Below are positions 16,981 to 25,955 of a DNA stretch of 64,000 bases, piece by piece. The position numbers and the translations under genes were made by a program. Origin of the DNA: Candidatus Thiodiazotropha sp. (GTDB lineage: Bacteria > Pseudomonadota > Gammaproteobacteria > Chromatiales > Chromatiaceae); contig JAIVEQ010000003.1 of NCBI GenBank assembly GCA_023838465.1, positions 1 through 64,000 of the forward strand, in the 5' to 3' direction. How positions within the stretch are numbered: the stretch's first letter is position 1; the number at the start of each line of letters is the position of its first letter. Under the pieces are notes generated by a model. The model had not been told where the DNA came from and ran no database searches. It worked only from the letters and a program-made list of their open reading frames with translations.

Positions 16981-19900
16981 TTAAGGACTCCAATTCGGAG
17001 GTGGTCCGTCCCAGTAAATGACAGACTCACCGACACTGACAAGTTTTTCCGCCCATACCTGCTTGATCATGAGAGTGTCTCCATGTTCATTTTGAATCAA
17101 GAGATGGGCACTGTAGATACCATTGCGATTGCGATTACCAATCTGGCGGGGATTGGCGATCACTATTGTAATTCCTGTCGAATCGGGTGTGGCATCCGAT
17201 GGATTGCCGACCCGACCACCCCCTAAATCGACAAATGGGGTATGGACGTTATGCACTTCCACACCCCGATCGGCAACGGTGGTTATGTCCGCACCTGAAG
17301 GCATCAATTTCATACCCAGATCCTCATCGGCATCCGGATGCAATATCGCCTCCACACTTACACCTCCTGCCGGCAACTCTATTTCAGGGATTAATGGGTG
17401 GCTGTGTCCAACCGGTTCGATATCCGGCATCCCTCCCCAGGAGACAAAACTTTTGGCGCCTTGCACGAGGACGAACTCTCCGCCACTCGTACGTCCCAAT
17501 CCCCACTCCCGGGTTCTCGGATCGTAACCCTCAGGAATATCTGTTATGCCCAATTGCACCAGGGCCGTTGAGTCTCCGTTGGCAATTCGTCGTAACAAAC
17601 TTTGCGCGCTGAGTTCATCACTACCGATAGGGTCACCCACCGGGCGATGAACCTGAGCGCGTAACGAAGGGATGATCGGTATGCCCTCATGATCGATCGC
17701 ACCGCTACCCGAACGGGTCTCCTCGTCCCCGCTTTGCCGCATCGCCTCCTCTTCCTCTGATTTAGCGCGAGCCCGCGCCGCAATTTCATCTTTGGTTGCG
17801 TTTTTCGCCGCGTCCCGAACGCTGGTTCCCACACGTTTCAGATAGCGTTCGGCAATGTCGGCTCCCGTCAGGTTGGATGTCTCTTCCGCAAGACCGCCGA
17901 TCAACTCCTGCTGCACCGCAGCTTCCAGGCGTGTACGCAGCGTCTCGCCATGCTCCGCCAAATAGGCATCGGTGCGTCCTTTTGATGCCGATTTGCTCAG
18001 CAGGGTGACCGCCTGGGCAGTCAACTGTTCGGTTGTGGGCATCTTGTTCTGCACCCCCGCCTTGATAATCTCCTGGTTGACTTGGGTGAAGCCCTCTTCC
18101 ACAGCACCTCGCAGGAATGCCTGAGCATTGTCACCAAGCTTCATCATCTCGGCGACACCCCCGACCGACTCACCCAATGGTTTGGCGACTTTGCCGATTC
18201 CGGCGGTAGCGGCGATGGTCACCAGCTGGGCTAGATTCTTCTCGTCGAAGAAGTCGTAGTCCTCCCCCATCGCTATTTCACGTGCAACCATGCCGGCGAC
18301 CGCCGCGCTCAATGAGGCAACCAGCAAACCACCCGCACCGCCGCCGGTCACCGCGGTCAGCGCAAGCTCCACCGCGATCTCGATCGCCAGCGCCAGGCCA
18401 TCGGCAATACTGTTGTGGAGCGCACGCATTTCGGTAACGCGCTGCTCAAAGAGCTTTCTCTCGACCTTGGCCAGCTCCTCGGGACTGCTGGTGCCGGTCA
18501 TCGCCATCAGAAGCTGCAGTTCGGCTTCGCTGGCCTGGGCGATAAACTCCAGGCGATCGGCGGATTCTTCCGTCACAGCGCCCGTGTCCTCGCCCGTTAC
18601 AAAATCGATAACCGGGGTCAGCATCGACTCCTCGGATCGCTGCTGCTCACGTGCCCTGCGTGCGATCTCATCGGGGTCGCTGGTGGGTTGCAGCAGGTTC
18701 TGAAAGGAGTAGCAACTGAAACTGCTGGAATAGTGGGCAAACACAAAACTCACGAAGCGCACATTGTCATCTCCAGTGGCACTGCCGAGTTCTGGCCATA
18801 CTGAGCCATACTTGCGGACGAAGGTGGTGATGGTATCGGTCTGTAGCTGCGTGGATGCACCTTTTATCAAATTATATGCCCGTACCAGATCACTTTCGTC
18901 ACTCCCCTCGCTGAACTCGACCTTGAGCCGGTCTGCGCCGCGCTCCGGCTGCGGCCGTTCTTTTTCAATCAACGCTCTCAAGCGCTCAGAGGGTGTTCCA
19001 GAAGTCACAGGGATCACCAGGTAGACATAATAGGCGGGACGCAGGATGACGCTCTCATCATCGCTGTCGCGTCGCGGAATTTCTGCCTGGTGGAGAAGTT
19101 CATCAATCTTGTTCTGTTGCCAGGCCTGATCAACCAGGCTCAGCACCTTGTTGTTGTCCAGGTCGAGTTCACCCGCGATATAGACCTTATCGGCCAGGGT
19201 CAAATCGCCCAACATAGTCAACCTGGCACGGACCTGGTCGGCGGAACCCTCTCTCATCTCACTCAACACCAAGGCGTTGATCTCCTCCCGCTTCAGATCC
19301 CATGCTGCTTGATACTCCGCTTCGAGAGTGCTGTTGCTGTCCGCCTTGGCGCGGGCTATACGATCCTCCCAGACCTTACGTATCTTATCGATGGCTCGAT
19401 TCACCTGCGCCTCATCTGTACCCAATCCGGTGAGTCCACCTGTCGTCGCCGCATCGAGTGTCACTTGAGCTATCTGGAGTTGACTATCCTCGAGTGCCTT
19501 GATCTGCTCCTCGTTCTGTAGTGCTTCTCCGCCACCTGTTTCATCACTTACACCCGATCCTGAATCAGCAACCGCTTCCTTGTAGGTCTCGTAACCCTTG
19601 AATACCGCATCGACCATTTCCCAGCTCGCTCCCGATAACTCACTTGCCATAGCGTCGCGCAGGTTCATCTGAGTCCAGGGTTTGATGGGTTTGAATCCCG
19701 ACGTCCAACCGCCGGTGTCGGAGATATAGAGACACCAATCGTTTTCCAGTTTGGCAATTTCGGCCGGTCCCTTGTCCCATGCCCCCTGAATCTGCTTGAT
19801 CACATTGTCGTCTTTGGTACCGACGATGCCGACGCTATCGAAGTAGAGGTTGTCGGCTGGGGTGAGATCGCGATCCATGAGCGCACTGTATTTTTCAAGC

Positions 19901-21123
19901 TGCCACCCGGAGAGGTCATAGATAAAATCGGCTTCTAGGGAACCGTGCCCAATCCAGTAATACCCGGAATCGATACCGAATGTTTCGTTATAGCGACGCT
20001 CCATCTCCTTGCGCCCCGAGAGAGGCAGGTGGTAGATAACCCGGTTGAGTTCCTCGTCGCGTGTTCCCATCGGAATCAAGGCAAGACCCACCGCGGTCTG
20101 CATTCCATGTTCATTGCCATCCTTTAGAATTGCGTGGGCCTTGACCAGCCAGTCGCCTAAGAGCTGGCTGTTTAAATACTGACGCAAATCAGTCTGGTAC
20201 TTCTCCTGAAAGACTCGGCCTATGCCCTGATTCTCCGCCTCGCTGTTTCCTCTGAGTGGCTCGACTGCGGCTGCTTCATCGTTCCAACCGTCAAGCGCAT
20301 CATAGATTTGCTCAGCGGCAACATTAGCGTTGTTGCCAGATCTATCTGAGGCCTCTTCCTGTCGCTGTATGAAAGGAGCGATGGGTTCACGCGCCATCAT
20401 CAGCTCTGAATTGGCCTTTCCACTTGCTGGCCCAGCCTGCTGCACCACATGCGCCAGTTCGTGCGCGAGTAATCGTCGTCCGCCTGAACCGGCGGGATCG
20501 AACTGACCGGGTGCAAATGCGATGGAGTTCCCCAGGGTGAACGCCTTGGCGCTCACTGCTGCGGTCGCCCTTACCGCCGCCTCCCCGGTGTGCACGCGGA
20601 CATCGCCCAGGTCTGCCCCAAATCGGGGTTCGAAATAGTTCCGCACCGCATCAGGTAGCGACACACCGCCACTGCGAACCGACTGCACGGCCGTGAGCGA
20701 GCCATCGGCCCACGGCTTGGAAACCGGGTCAGGCTTAGGCGCCAGTTGCACTTCATCTTCTTCGATGGCTTGGCGCTGGAGCTCTTCTTCGTCTTCTTCG
20801 ATTGGCTGGCGCTGCAGTTCCTCTTCCTCTTCGACCGGCTGGCGCAAAAGCGGCTCATTCGATCGGGAACCGGTCGCCGGCCCCACTGATTGCGAACAAA
20901 CCGGACAGGGAGCGCCCCCAGCTTTGCAGGCGGCGCATTTATGAGGTGACCTGGGTGTACCAGCGGTCCCGTCCGCGCCAACCGGCTCCGGTATGCGCAA
21001 AACCTCGTCCGCTACCCGATCGGCTTCCAATTCCAGATTGTCGCCCGGTTGGCTGATTCTGTACTTACCGAAACTCGAATTGGTCGCGGGACTCTTCGAC
21101 ACCTGGTTGGAAAGACCTCTCAT
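16981..21123 (-). CDS. Large DUF4157 (eCIS core domain) putative effector
   Basis: A 1380-aa protein, the likely main payload of the particle. Residues 22-47 form a leader shared with the next gene upstream (RISQPxDxLELEADRV). A CxxC pair (CAAC, CPVC) at 63-76 and Glu/Gln-rich repeats at 95-127 follow. The DUF4157 domain spans about 150-232 with the zinc-peptidase motif HELAH at 221-225. Residues 540-680 are helical with an annexin-like GLGTDE at 566-571. An Ala/Gly-rich hydrophobic region at 905-985 could insert into membranes. The C-terminal 240 residues contain a JAMM-like set: E1216, HSHP at 1240-1243, S1276 and D1279. DUF4157 is a known marker of eCIS cargo; the toxin assignment of the C-terminus is inference. 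Confidence 0.85.
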   Translation of the reverse strand: MRGLSNQVSKSPATNSSFGKYRISQPGDNLELEADRVADEVLRIPEPVGADGTAGTPRSPHKCAACKAGGAPCPVCSQSVGPATGSRSNEPLLRQPVEEEEELQRQPIEEDEEELQRQAIEEDEVQLAPKPDPVSKPWADGSLTAVQSVRSGGVSLPDAVRNYFEPRFGADLGDVRVHTGEAAVRATAAVSAKAFTLGNSIAFAPGQFDPAGSGGRRLLAHELAHVVQQAGPASGKANSELMMAREPIAPFIQRQEEASDRSGNNANVAAEQIYDALDGWNDEAAAVEPLRGNSEAENQGIGRVFQEKYQTDLRQYLNSQLLGDWLVKAHAILKDGNEHGMQTAVGLALIPMGTRDEELNRVIYHLPLSGRKEMERRYNETFGIDSGYYWIGHGSLEADFIYDLSGWQLEKYSALMDRDLTPADNLYFDSVGIVGTKDDNVIKQIQGAWDKGPAEIAKLENDWCLYISDTGGWTSGFKPIKPWTQMNLRDAMASELSGASWEMVDAVFKGYETYKEAVADSGSGVSDETGGGEALQNEEQIKALEDSQLQIAQVTLDAATTGGLTGLGTDEAQVNRAIDKIRKVWEDRIARAKADSNSTLEAEYQAAWDLKREEINALVLSEMREGSADQVRARLTMLGDLTLADKVYIAGELDLDNNKVLSLVDQAWQQNKIDELLHQAEIPRRDSDDESVILRPAYYVYLVIPVTSGTPSERLRALIEKERPQPERGADRLKVEFSEGSDESDLVRAYNLIKGASTQLQTDTITTFVRKYGSVWPELGSATGDDNVRFVSFVFAHYSSSFSCYSFQNLLQPTSDPDEIARRAREQQRSEESMLTPVIDFVTGEDTGAVTEESADRLEFIAQASEAELQLLMAMTGTSSPEELAKVERKLFEQRVTEMRALHNSIADGLALAIEIAVELALTAVTGGGAGGLLVASLSAAVAGMVAREIAMGEDYDFFDEKNLAQLVTIAATAGIGKVAKPLGESVGGVAEMMKLGDNAQAFLRGAVEEGFTQVNQEIIKAGVQNKMPTTEQLTAQAVTLLSKSASKGRTDAYLAEHGETLRTRLEAAVQQELIGGLAEETSNLTGADIAERYLKRVGTSVRDAAKNATKDEIAARARAKSEEEEAMRQSGDEETRSGSGAIDHEGIPIIPSLRAQVHRPVGDPIGSDELSAQSLLRRIANGDSTALVQLGITDIPEGYDPRTREWGLGRTSGGEFVLVQGAKSFVSWGGMPDIEPVGHSHPLIPEIELPAGGVSVEAILHPDADEDLGMKLMPSGADITTVADRGVEVHNVHTPFVDLGGGRVGNPSDATPDSTGITIVIANPRQIGNRNRNGIYSAHLLIQNEHGDTLMIKQVWAEKLVSVGESVIYWDGPPPNWSP

Positions 21124-21154
21124 GGTACGATTACCCGATTCTCAATTTTAGGCT

Positions 21155-22912
21155 TCACAGATGCTGCTCCAGCCAGTCAACGTACAAGCGGGTCATGGTT
21201 TGCAGAGCAGTCTGATAAATCGGTTCCAATGCGGGTGCACCCTGTGGAGGGTCACCACGTTGGAGCATTCGCTGAGTGCTAAAATAGCCGGCGAACTCTT
21301 CAATTGACGGCCGCAGTCGTCGCTCCAGGTCGGCACGATTGGTAATCACAGCGTTGGTGACTTGTCCACCGTACGCCTCGACAAACTGCTGTACCCGCTG
21401 GCCCCGTCCCTGACCCAGCGAACTGGATGTCAGGCGGAAGTACTGCAGTAATATTTCCGACAAGGGTCCGTTCGGGTTCCACGCCTGCATCAGTTCACTG
21501 CTCGGTGTGCCGCCTGGATTGGCTGCCGCGCGCAAGGCAAACGCATCCATATTACCCAGCAGGTCATCATCACCGGCGAAGCGTTGGAAATAATCGGAAT
21601 GGGTCGCATTGGCTGCGATGGTGCCGTACAGTGTGTCCATGGAGAAATGGCCTACCGCCGATCCCACGTCACCCGCCCAGGTTGCCCACTCCTCATTGGG
21701 GATGCCCGTCTCAAAACCAAATCGACCCATACGGATCTCGACGAACTGGGGGTTCAGCATGGCATCCAGCCCGGTCATCAGGTGCCCCATGTCCGTACCC
21801 TCGATGTTGTTCTGCGAATTCTGCAGGGCATTAAACAATGTATTACCGAGCAATGGACGTGGATCCGTACCGGGCTGCCAGCGACGGTTCTGGATGACGC
21901 TGTTCCAGATCGGGTTCTGGTTCTGCGACCACCCGGCATTGCCATAGTAGATCTGCCTAAGCACTGATAGGACAGTACGAGCCTGTGCAGTGGTCCCCAG
22001 ACCGAGCTTGTCCTCCATGCAACGCACCATGAACAGATACTCGTCCATGTTTGTTGTCGGAGCTACGGCGTCACAGGCATCCTGACCGGTCCGCCCCCCG
22101 ATACTCCTGAAAGTCAGACGCACCGCCCGATTGCCTGCCCGCCCCTCGCGGCTGGTGTTGGAACGCAGATAGTTATTCGGATCGATACTGAAATTGAACT
22201 GCACTTTGTCACGAGCTGCCTGCGGCAGGATGGCGACCACGCTATCGGCACGATTCTGTCTCAAATTGAGATTGGCTTGGGCATCGCCATGGCAGTCGGC
22301 ATAGCCTTCGACAGCGACCAGCATGTGCGGATCGCCAATGATATATGACATTGCACGTTGCCAAGCTTCGGACTGGGTCACGTTGGGGGGCGGAGTGTGA
22401 CGACTGATAGCAAAGTCCTGAATGATCAGTTCATCATTGTTTCCACCGATTCTGGTATCGACCGGTAGAATGCCGGCTGGTTGCTGGGATGTAGCAACTT
22501 CATCTCCCTGGTAGGCAGGACACTGAGCGCCGGCAGCCGGTGTGCGCATGATGAGCGAACCATCTAAACCGACAGGGAGTCCCTTACGGGTAACCCCGAC
22601 CCTACCACTAGAATGGCCCGGAACGAACTGCGGTTTGAAATAGTCGCGTGATTGGGTCATCCAGGTCGCAGGGTGACTTTCTCCAGGCTCTGTTCCCCTA
22701 TGATGGCGGGTTCCATCTCTCCACTCAGCACTGGTTGTCGATCCCGTTTCTGCCAGTGAAATCGGGGTTGGCATGCGCAGCACTTCATCGGTAACCCTGT
22801 CGGCCTCCAGCTCTAGCAGGTCGCTAGGCTGACTGATGCGAAGGCCACCTTCCGCCGGCTCTTTCAGCCCAGCATATTTTGGCAGTGCGCGTGTCATTGT
22901 AGTTCGGCTCAT
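21155..22912 (-). CDS. eCIS cargo with shared leader and OmpA-like domain
   Basis: A 585-aa protein whose residues 20-50 closely match the leader of the DUF4157 protein (LRISQPSDLLELEADRV against YRISQPGDNLELEADRV). Residues 88-112 resemble the start of a DUF4157 domain, but the HExxH half is missing. About 160-270 is an OmpA/MotB-like domain (VAVEGYADCHGDAQANLNLR, then NRADSVVAIL), a fold that normally binds peptidoglycan. The C-terminal 300 residues are helical and unrecognised. It sits 31 nt upstream of the DUF4157 gene. It may be a second effector or an adaptor loaded in the same way. The ribosome site is weak for either of two possible starts (22912, 22897). Confidence 0.75.
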   Translation of the reverse strand: MSRTTMTRALPKYAGLKEPAEGGLRISQPSDLLELEADRVTDEVLRMPTPISLAETGSTTSAEWRDGTRHHRGTEPGESHPATWMTQSRDYFKPQFVPGHSSGRVGVTRKGLPVGLDGSLIMRTPAAGAQCPAYQGDEVATSQQPAGILPVDTRIGGNNDELIIQDFAISRHTPPPNVTQSEAWQRAMSYIIGDPHMLVAVEGYADCHGDAQANLNLRQNRADSVVAILPQAARDKVQFNFSIDPNNYLRSNTSREGRAGNRAVRLTFRSIGGRTGQDACDAVAPTTNMDEYLFMVRCMEDKLGLGTTAQARTVLSVLRQIYYGNAGWSQNQNPIWNSVIQNRRWQPGTDPRPLLGNTLFNALQNSQNNIEGTDMGHLMTGLDAMLNPQFVEIRMGRFGFETGIPNEEWATWAGDVGSAVGHFSMDTLYGTIAANATHSDYFQRFAGDDDLLGNMDAFALRAAANPGGTPSSELMQAWNPNGPLSEILLQYFRLTSSSLGQGRGQRVQQFVEAYGGQVTNAVITNRADLERRLRPSIEEFAGYFSTQRMLQRGDPPQGAPALEPIYQTALQTMTRLYVDWLEQHL

Positions 22913-22964
22913 GAGGAATCAGCCCGCAACTCACCAGGATTTGGATTATTGGGGCTTGACTGCC

Positions 22965-23864
22965 TTAAAACGTAGCCTGTTTGTCAGCCACCTGTTGCAC
23001 AGCATCGATCAGCCGACGAGCGGCTCGATCCTGTGCGCTGGCTTCGGCATCCGCCAGGGTCAGCTGCTTTTCAAAGGCTGTTTCCTGTTTGTCGACCAAT
23101 GTGGCCAACGCGTCTTCGTAGCTATCCCGTGCCGCCGACCAGGCCGCATCGAGACTCGCCGTGAGCGTTGCCGGGTCAGTTTCATTGGCATCGAACCCGG
23201 GTGAGGCCAGGGCAATCGCTGCGTTCAAGGCATCCCGGGTAGCGGTCAGGTCCTGTAGATGGATGACGGCTTCGTATAGACGCCCGGCGGTGCGGGCAGC
23301 TTCTTCGGCCGCCAACTGCTGGTATGCGAGCGTGGTACTGTCGGAGGCCAGCGCCGCCAGTGTCGTTAGCGTCTCAAAAGCATCGTCCAACGCCGCCTGC
23401 TGGAGAGCCAGATCGTCTTCAGCGGTCGTTAGCTCAGCCGTGGCTGTATCCAACTCAGCACGGGCCGTAGCGACCGCATCACTGCCGACGGCATCGTAGC
23501 TCTGTACTTCGGCCAGCAGCAGATCCAGCTCGCCCAAATCGGATAGCCCCAGGTCGGTACGCAGCTGATCGCGCAGGGCTGACTGCACTGAAGGCGACAG
23601 GTCACCACCGGTGGTTATGGCTTCCCGCGCCCCGGCAATAGCGTCAAAGTAAGCGTTGGTAGCATCCGTTGCGGCAGCGTCACGCTCTGCCAGAACGATC
23701 TGCTTCGACTCGGTGCTCAGACGCGCCTGTTCCAATGCATTAACGATCACAGCGACTCTGTTCAGATGCTCGTCGGTTGCGGCACCGCCAAGCGCCGTCA
23801 GTTGGGTGCTGGCGTCGGCCAGTGTGGACTCCAGTTCACTCAGTTCAGTTGCGAGGTCAGGCAT
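22965..23864 (-). CDS. Alanine-rich coiled-coil protein of the eCIS cluster
   Basis: A 299-aa protein composed almost wholly of Ala, Leu, Thr, Asp and Glu in helical heptad-like patterns, with no cysteine, no signal peptide and no membrane helix. I do not recognise a named family. It lies between the AAA ATPase and the two leader-bearing cargo genes and is transcribed with them, so a chaperone, a spacer or an inner-tube filler are possible roles. GGAGGGAG precedes the ATG. Confidence 0.7.
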   Translation of the reverse strand: MPDLATELSELESTLADASTQLTALGGAATDEHLNRVAVIVNALEQARLSTESKQIVLAERDAAATDATNAYFDAIAGAREAITTGGDLSPSVQSALRDQLRTDLGLSDLGELDLLLAEVQSYDAVGSDAVATARAELDTATAELTTAEDDLALQQAALDDAFETLTTLAALASDSTTLAYQQLAAEEAARTAGRLYEAVIHLQDLTATRDALNAAIALASPGFDANETDPATLTASLDAAWSAARDSYEDALATLVDKQETAFEKQLTLADAEASAQDRAARRLIDAVQQVADKQATF

Positions 23865-23891
23865 GACTTCTCCCTCCTGTTAGGACAATGA

Positions 23892-25955
23892 TTAGGGCGG
23901 TCCGAGCCTCCGAGGCTGAGGACGACCCATTTTGGTGAACTCGGAAGCGATAGCCGCTTCCAGCATTTGTTGTGACACAACGCCCTCATCGGCCGCAGCT
24001 GCATAGGCAGCACCAAGGGCACAGTTACGAATTTCGCCGCCGACAAGCTCAAAGTGCTCAGCAATTTTTTCCAAGCGGACATCCTCACCCAATCTATCCC
24101 TGGGCAGATGCTGACGCCACAATGCCAGGCGCTGACCCGGCGTTGGTCGTGGGAAGAACACCGAAAAACCGATCCGACGGGTAAAGGCGTCGTCCATACT
24201 TTGCTGAAAATTACTCGATAGCAGCACAATTCCTTCGAAGGATTCCAACCGTTGCAGCAGAAAGTTGACCTCGATATTGGCGTAGCGGTCGTGGGCATCT
24301 TTGACATTGGTACGTTTACCGAACAGCGCATCTGCCTCGTCGAAAAACAGTAACGACCTGAAGCCTTCGACCAGGTCGAACAGTTCGTTCAGATGCTTTT
24401 CGGTTTCGCCAATGTACTTGGAAACCACCCGCGACAGATCCACACTCAGCATGGACATTCCCAGGCGACTGGCGATCACTTGGGCGGCGAAGGTCTTACC
24501 GGTACCGGATTCTCCATGCAGTAGGGCAACCAGCCCGTTACCAAGATTACCGAACCGGGCTTTTCCCAAACCCCAGCGGCCTTGTACTTCAACCCGGTAG
24601 CGCACCCGTTCGACCAGGCTCTCCAGACTGGCTCTAGACTTGCTATCGAGAACCAGTGTCGACCAGGGAATTTGAGGGCGGTGGCTGCTCGCCAGCCGCG
24701 ACACCAGTTCCGGCTGGTTATCGCGCAATGACTGCAGTATGTCGTTGTGGTCGGCGCCAGTACGTCCCTCCGACACCGCTTTTGCGGAAGCCTGTTCAAC
24801 GACTCTGGCAATGAGATCAACCGACAGGTGGGTTTGATTGGCCAGCAGGTCGACATCGGCCTTTGCACCGGACCCCGCCAGAAAACACTGCCAAACGGCC
24901 ACCATTTCGAGTGAACGTGGTATCTGTGCCAACCAACGTCGTAAAGGGGTTGTCTCCGGAACCCGCAGTGCGACGGCGTTGGGACCTATTACCAGCATAG
25001 GCCCAACCATAGGTGTCAGTACCTCCGGCGCTAACTCGACTTCCCGAGGAGTGCATCCCAGGCGCAGCACCGGCAGCAGATTGGCGAGTCTCGCAGCAAT
25101 CAATAACTGACGACAATCTCCTGCGATATCATCGCCTGCTGGCTGCAATTCAAGCCAGGACCGCTGCAACCCCAGTGCCAGGGCATCGGCATGACAGCTC
25201 GAAGTTATGCCACCTCGGTCCACCAGGTGAATCAGGACAGGCCCTTCGGTTGCAACCCAGTTCGCCAGTTCCCGTGCAGCGGTATTGACCGAATCCAGCA
25301 GGTTGACGACCACAGCTGTCGATGGATCACTCCCCGGCAGGTGCAAGACCGCGCCACGGGATGAGAGGGATGGACGATCGCCTACATAGTCACTCAGTGC
25401 CGCACCGGCCTGCAGGCGACGTTCGAACAGCGGCGTTGAAAGCGTATCGACGAGCAAGCCGCAGCGCCAAAGGACACTGTCACCCAGATTATCTCGAATC
25501 AGTCCGCGCTCGGTGCTGTCCGCGACCAACAGTGGTATAGCCTGATGCATCGCCAAACGGCGCAGTCCACCGTTGATTCCCGCATAAAGATTGCCAAATC
25601 GCTCGTCCAGTTCAGGTGCCAACGCCAGTAACAGCAGATCAAGTTCGAAAGGCGTCAGACCGAACGAGCGCATTACACACACCAGTGGTTGTTCCCGGAA
25701 CTGCGGTTCATCCATGGCCTCCAATAGCTGATTGCTGGTTTGCGCCAGATGCTCGGCGAGTTCGCAGGGGTCTTGCGGCAACGGTGTGAACAACCCCGCA
25801 GCCAGCCGTTGCAGGAAGTCCGTTTCAGGAAAGTGGAGCAACAGTCGACCGGCGAGACAGGCAAGTAGTTTTTCGCCAATCTGCCCACCACCACTGACAG
25901 CCGGATTCTGATCAGCCGAGACGTCCTGATGATGTTTCGCGACCGGTGCGTTCAT
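23892..25955 (-). CDS. eCIS AAA+ ATPase (Afp15-like)
   Basis: A 687-aa ATPase with a long N-terminal region and a C-terminal AAA domain: Walker A HGESGTGKT near residue 481, Walker B LLFFDEAD near 537, sensor 1 SSNFQQ and an arginine-finger region DDAFTRRI. One such ATPase is a hallmark of eCIS loci and is thought to act in particle assembly or cargo loading. The start at 25955 overlaps the tape-measure stop by 4 nt (ATGA) and is preferred over a frame opening 66 nt earlier. Confidence 0.92.
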   Translation of the reverse strand: MNAPVAKHHQDVSADQNPAVSGGGQIGEKLLACLAGRLLLHFPETDFLQRLAAGLFTPLPQDPCELAEHLAQTSNQLLEAMDEPQFREQPLVCVMRSFGLTPFELDLLLLALAPELDERFGNLYAGINGGLRRLAMHQAIPLLVADSTERGLIRDNLGDSVLWRCGLLVDTLSTPLFERRLQAGAALSDYVGDRPSLSSRGAVLHLPGSDPSTAVVVNLLDSVNTAARELANWVATEGPVLIHLVDRGGITSSCHADALALGLQRSWLELQPAGDDIAGDCRQLLIAARLANLLPVLRLGCTPREVELAPEVLTPMVGPMLVIGPNAVALRVPETTPLRRWLAQIPRSLEMVAVWQCFLAGSGAKADVDLLANQTHLSVDLIARVVEQASAKAVSEGRTGADHNDILQSLRDNQPELVSRLASSHRPQIPWSTLVLDSKSRASLESLVERVRYRVEVQGRWGLGKARFGNLGNGLVALLHGESGTGKTFAAQVIASRLGMSMLSVDLSRVVSKYIGETEKHLNELFDLVEGFRSLLFFDEADALFGKRTNVKDAHDRYANIEVNFLLQRLESFEGIVLLSSNFQQSMDDAFTRRIGFSVFFPRPTPGQRLALWRQHLPRDRLGEDVRLEKIAEHFELVGGEIRNCALGAAYAAAADEGVVSQQMLEAAIASEFTKMGRPQPRRLGPP

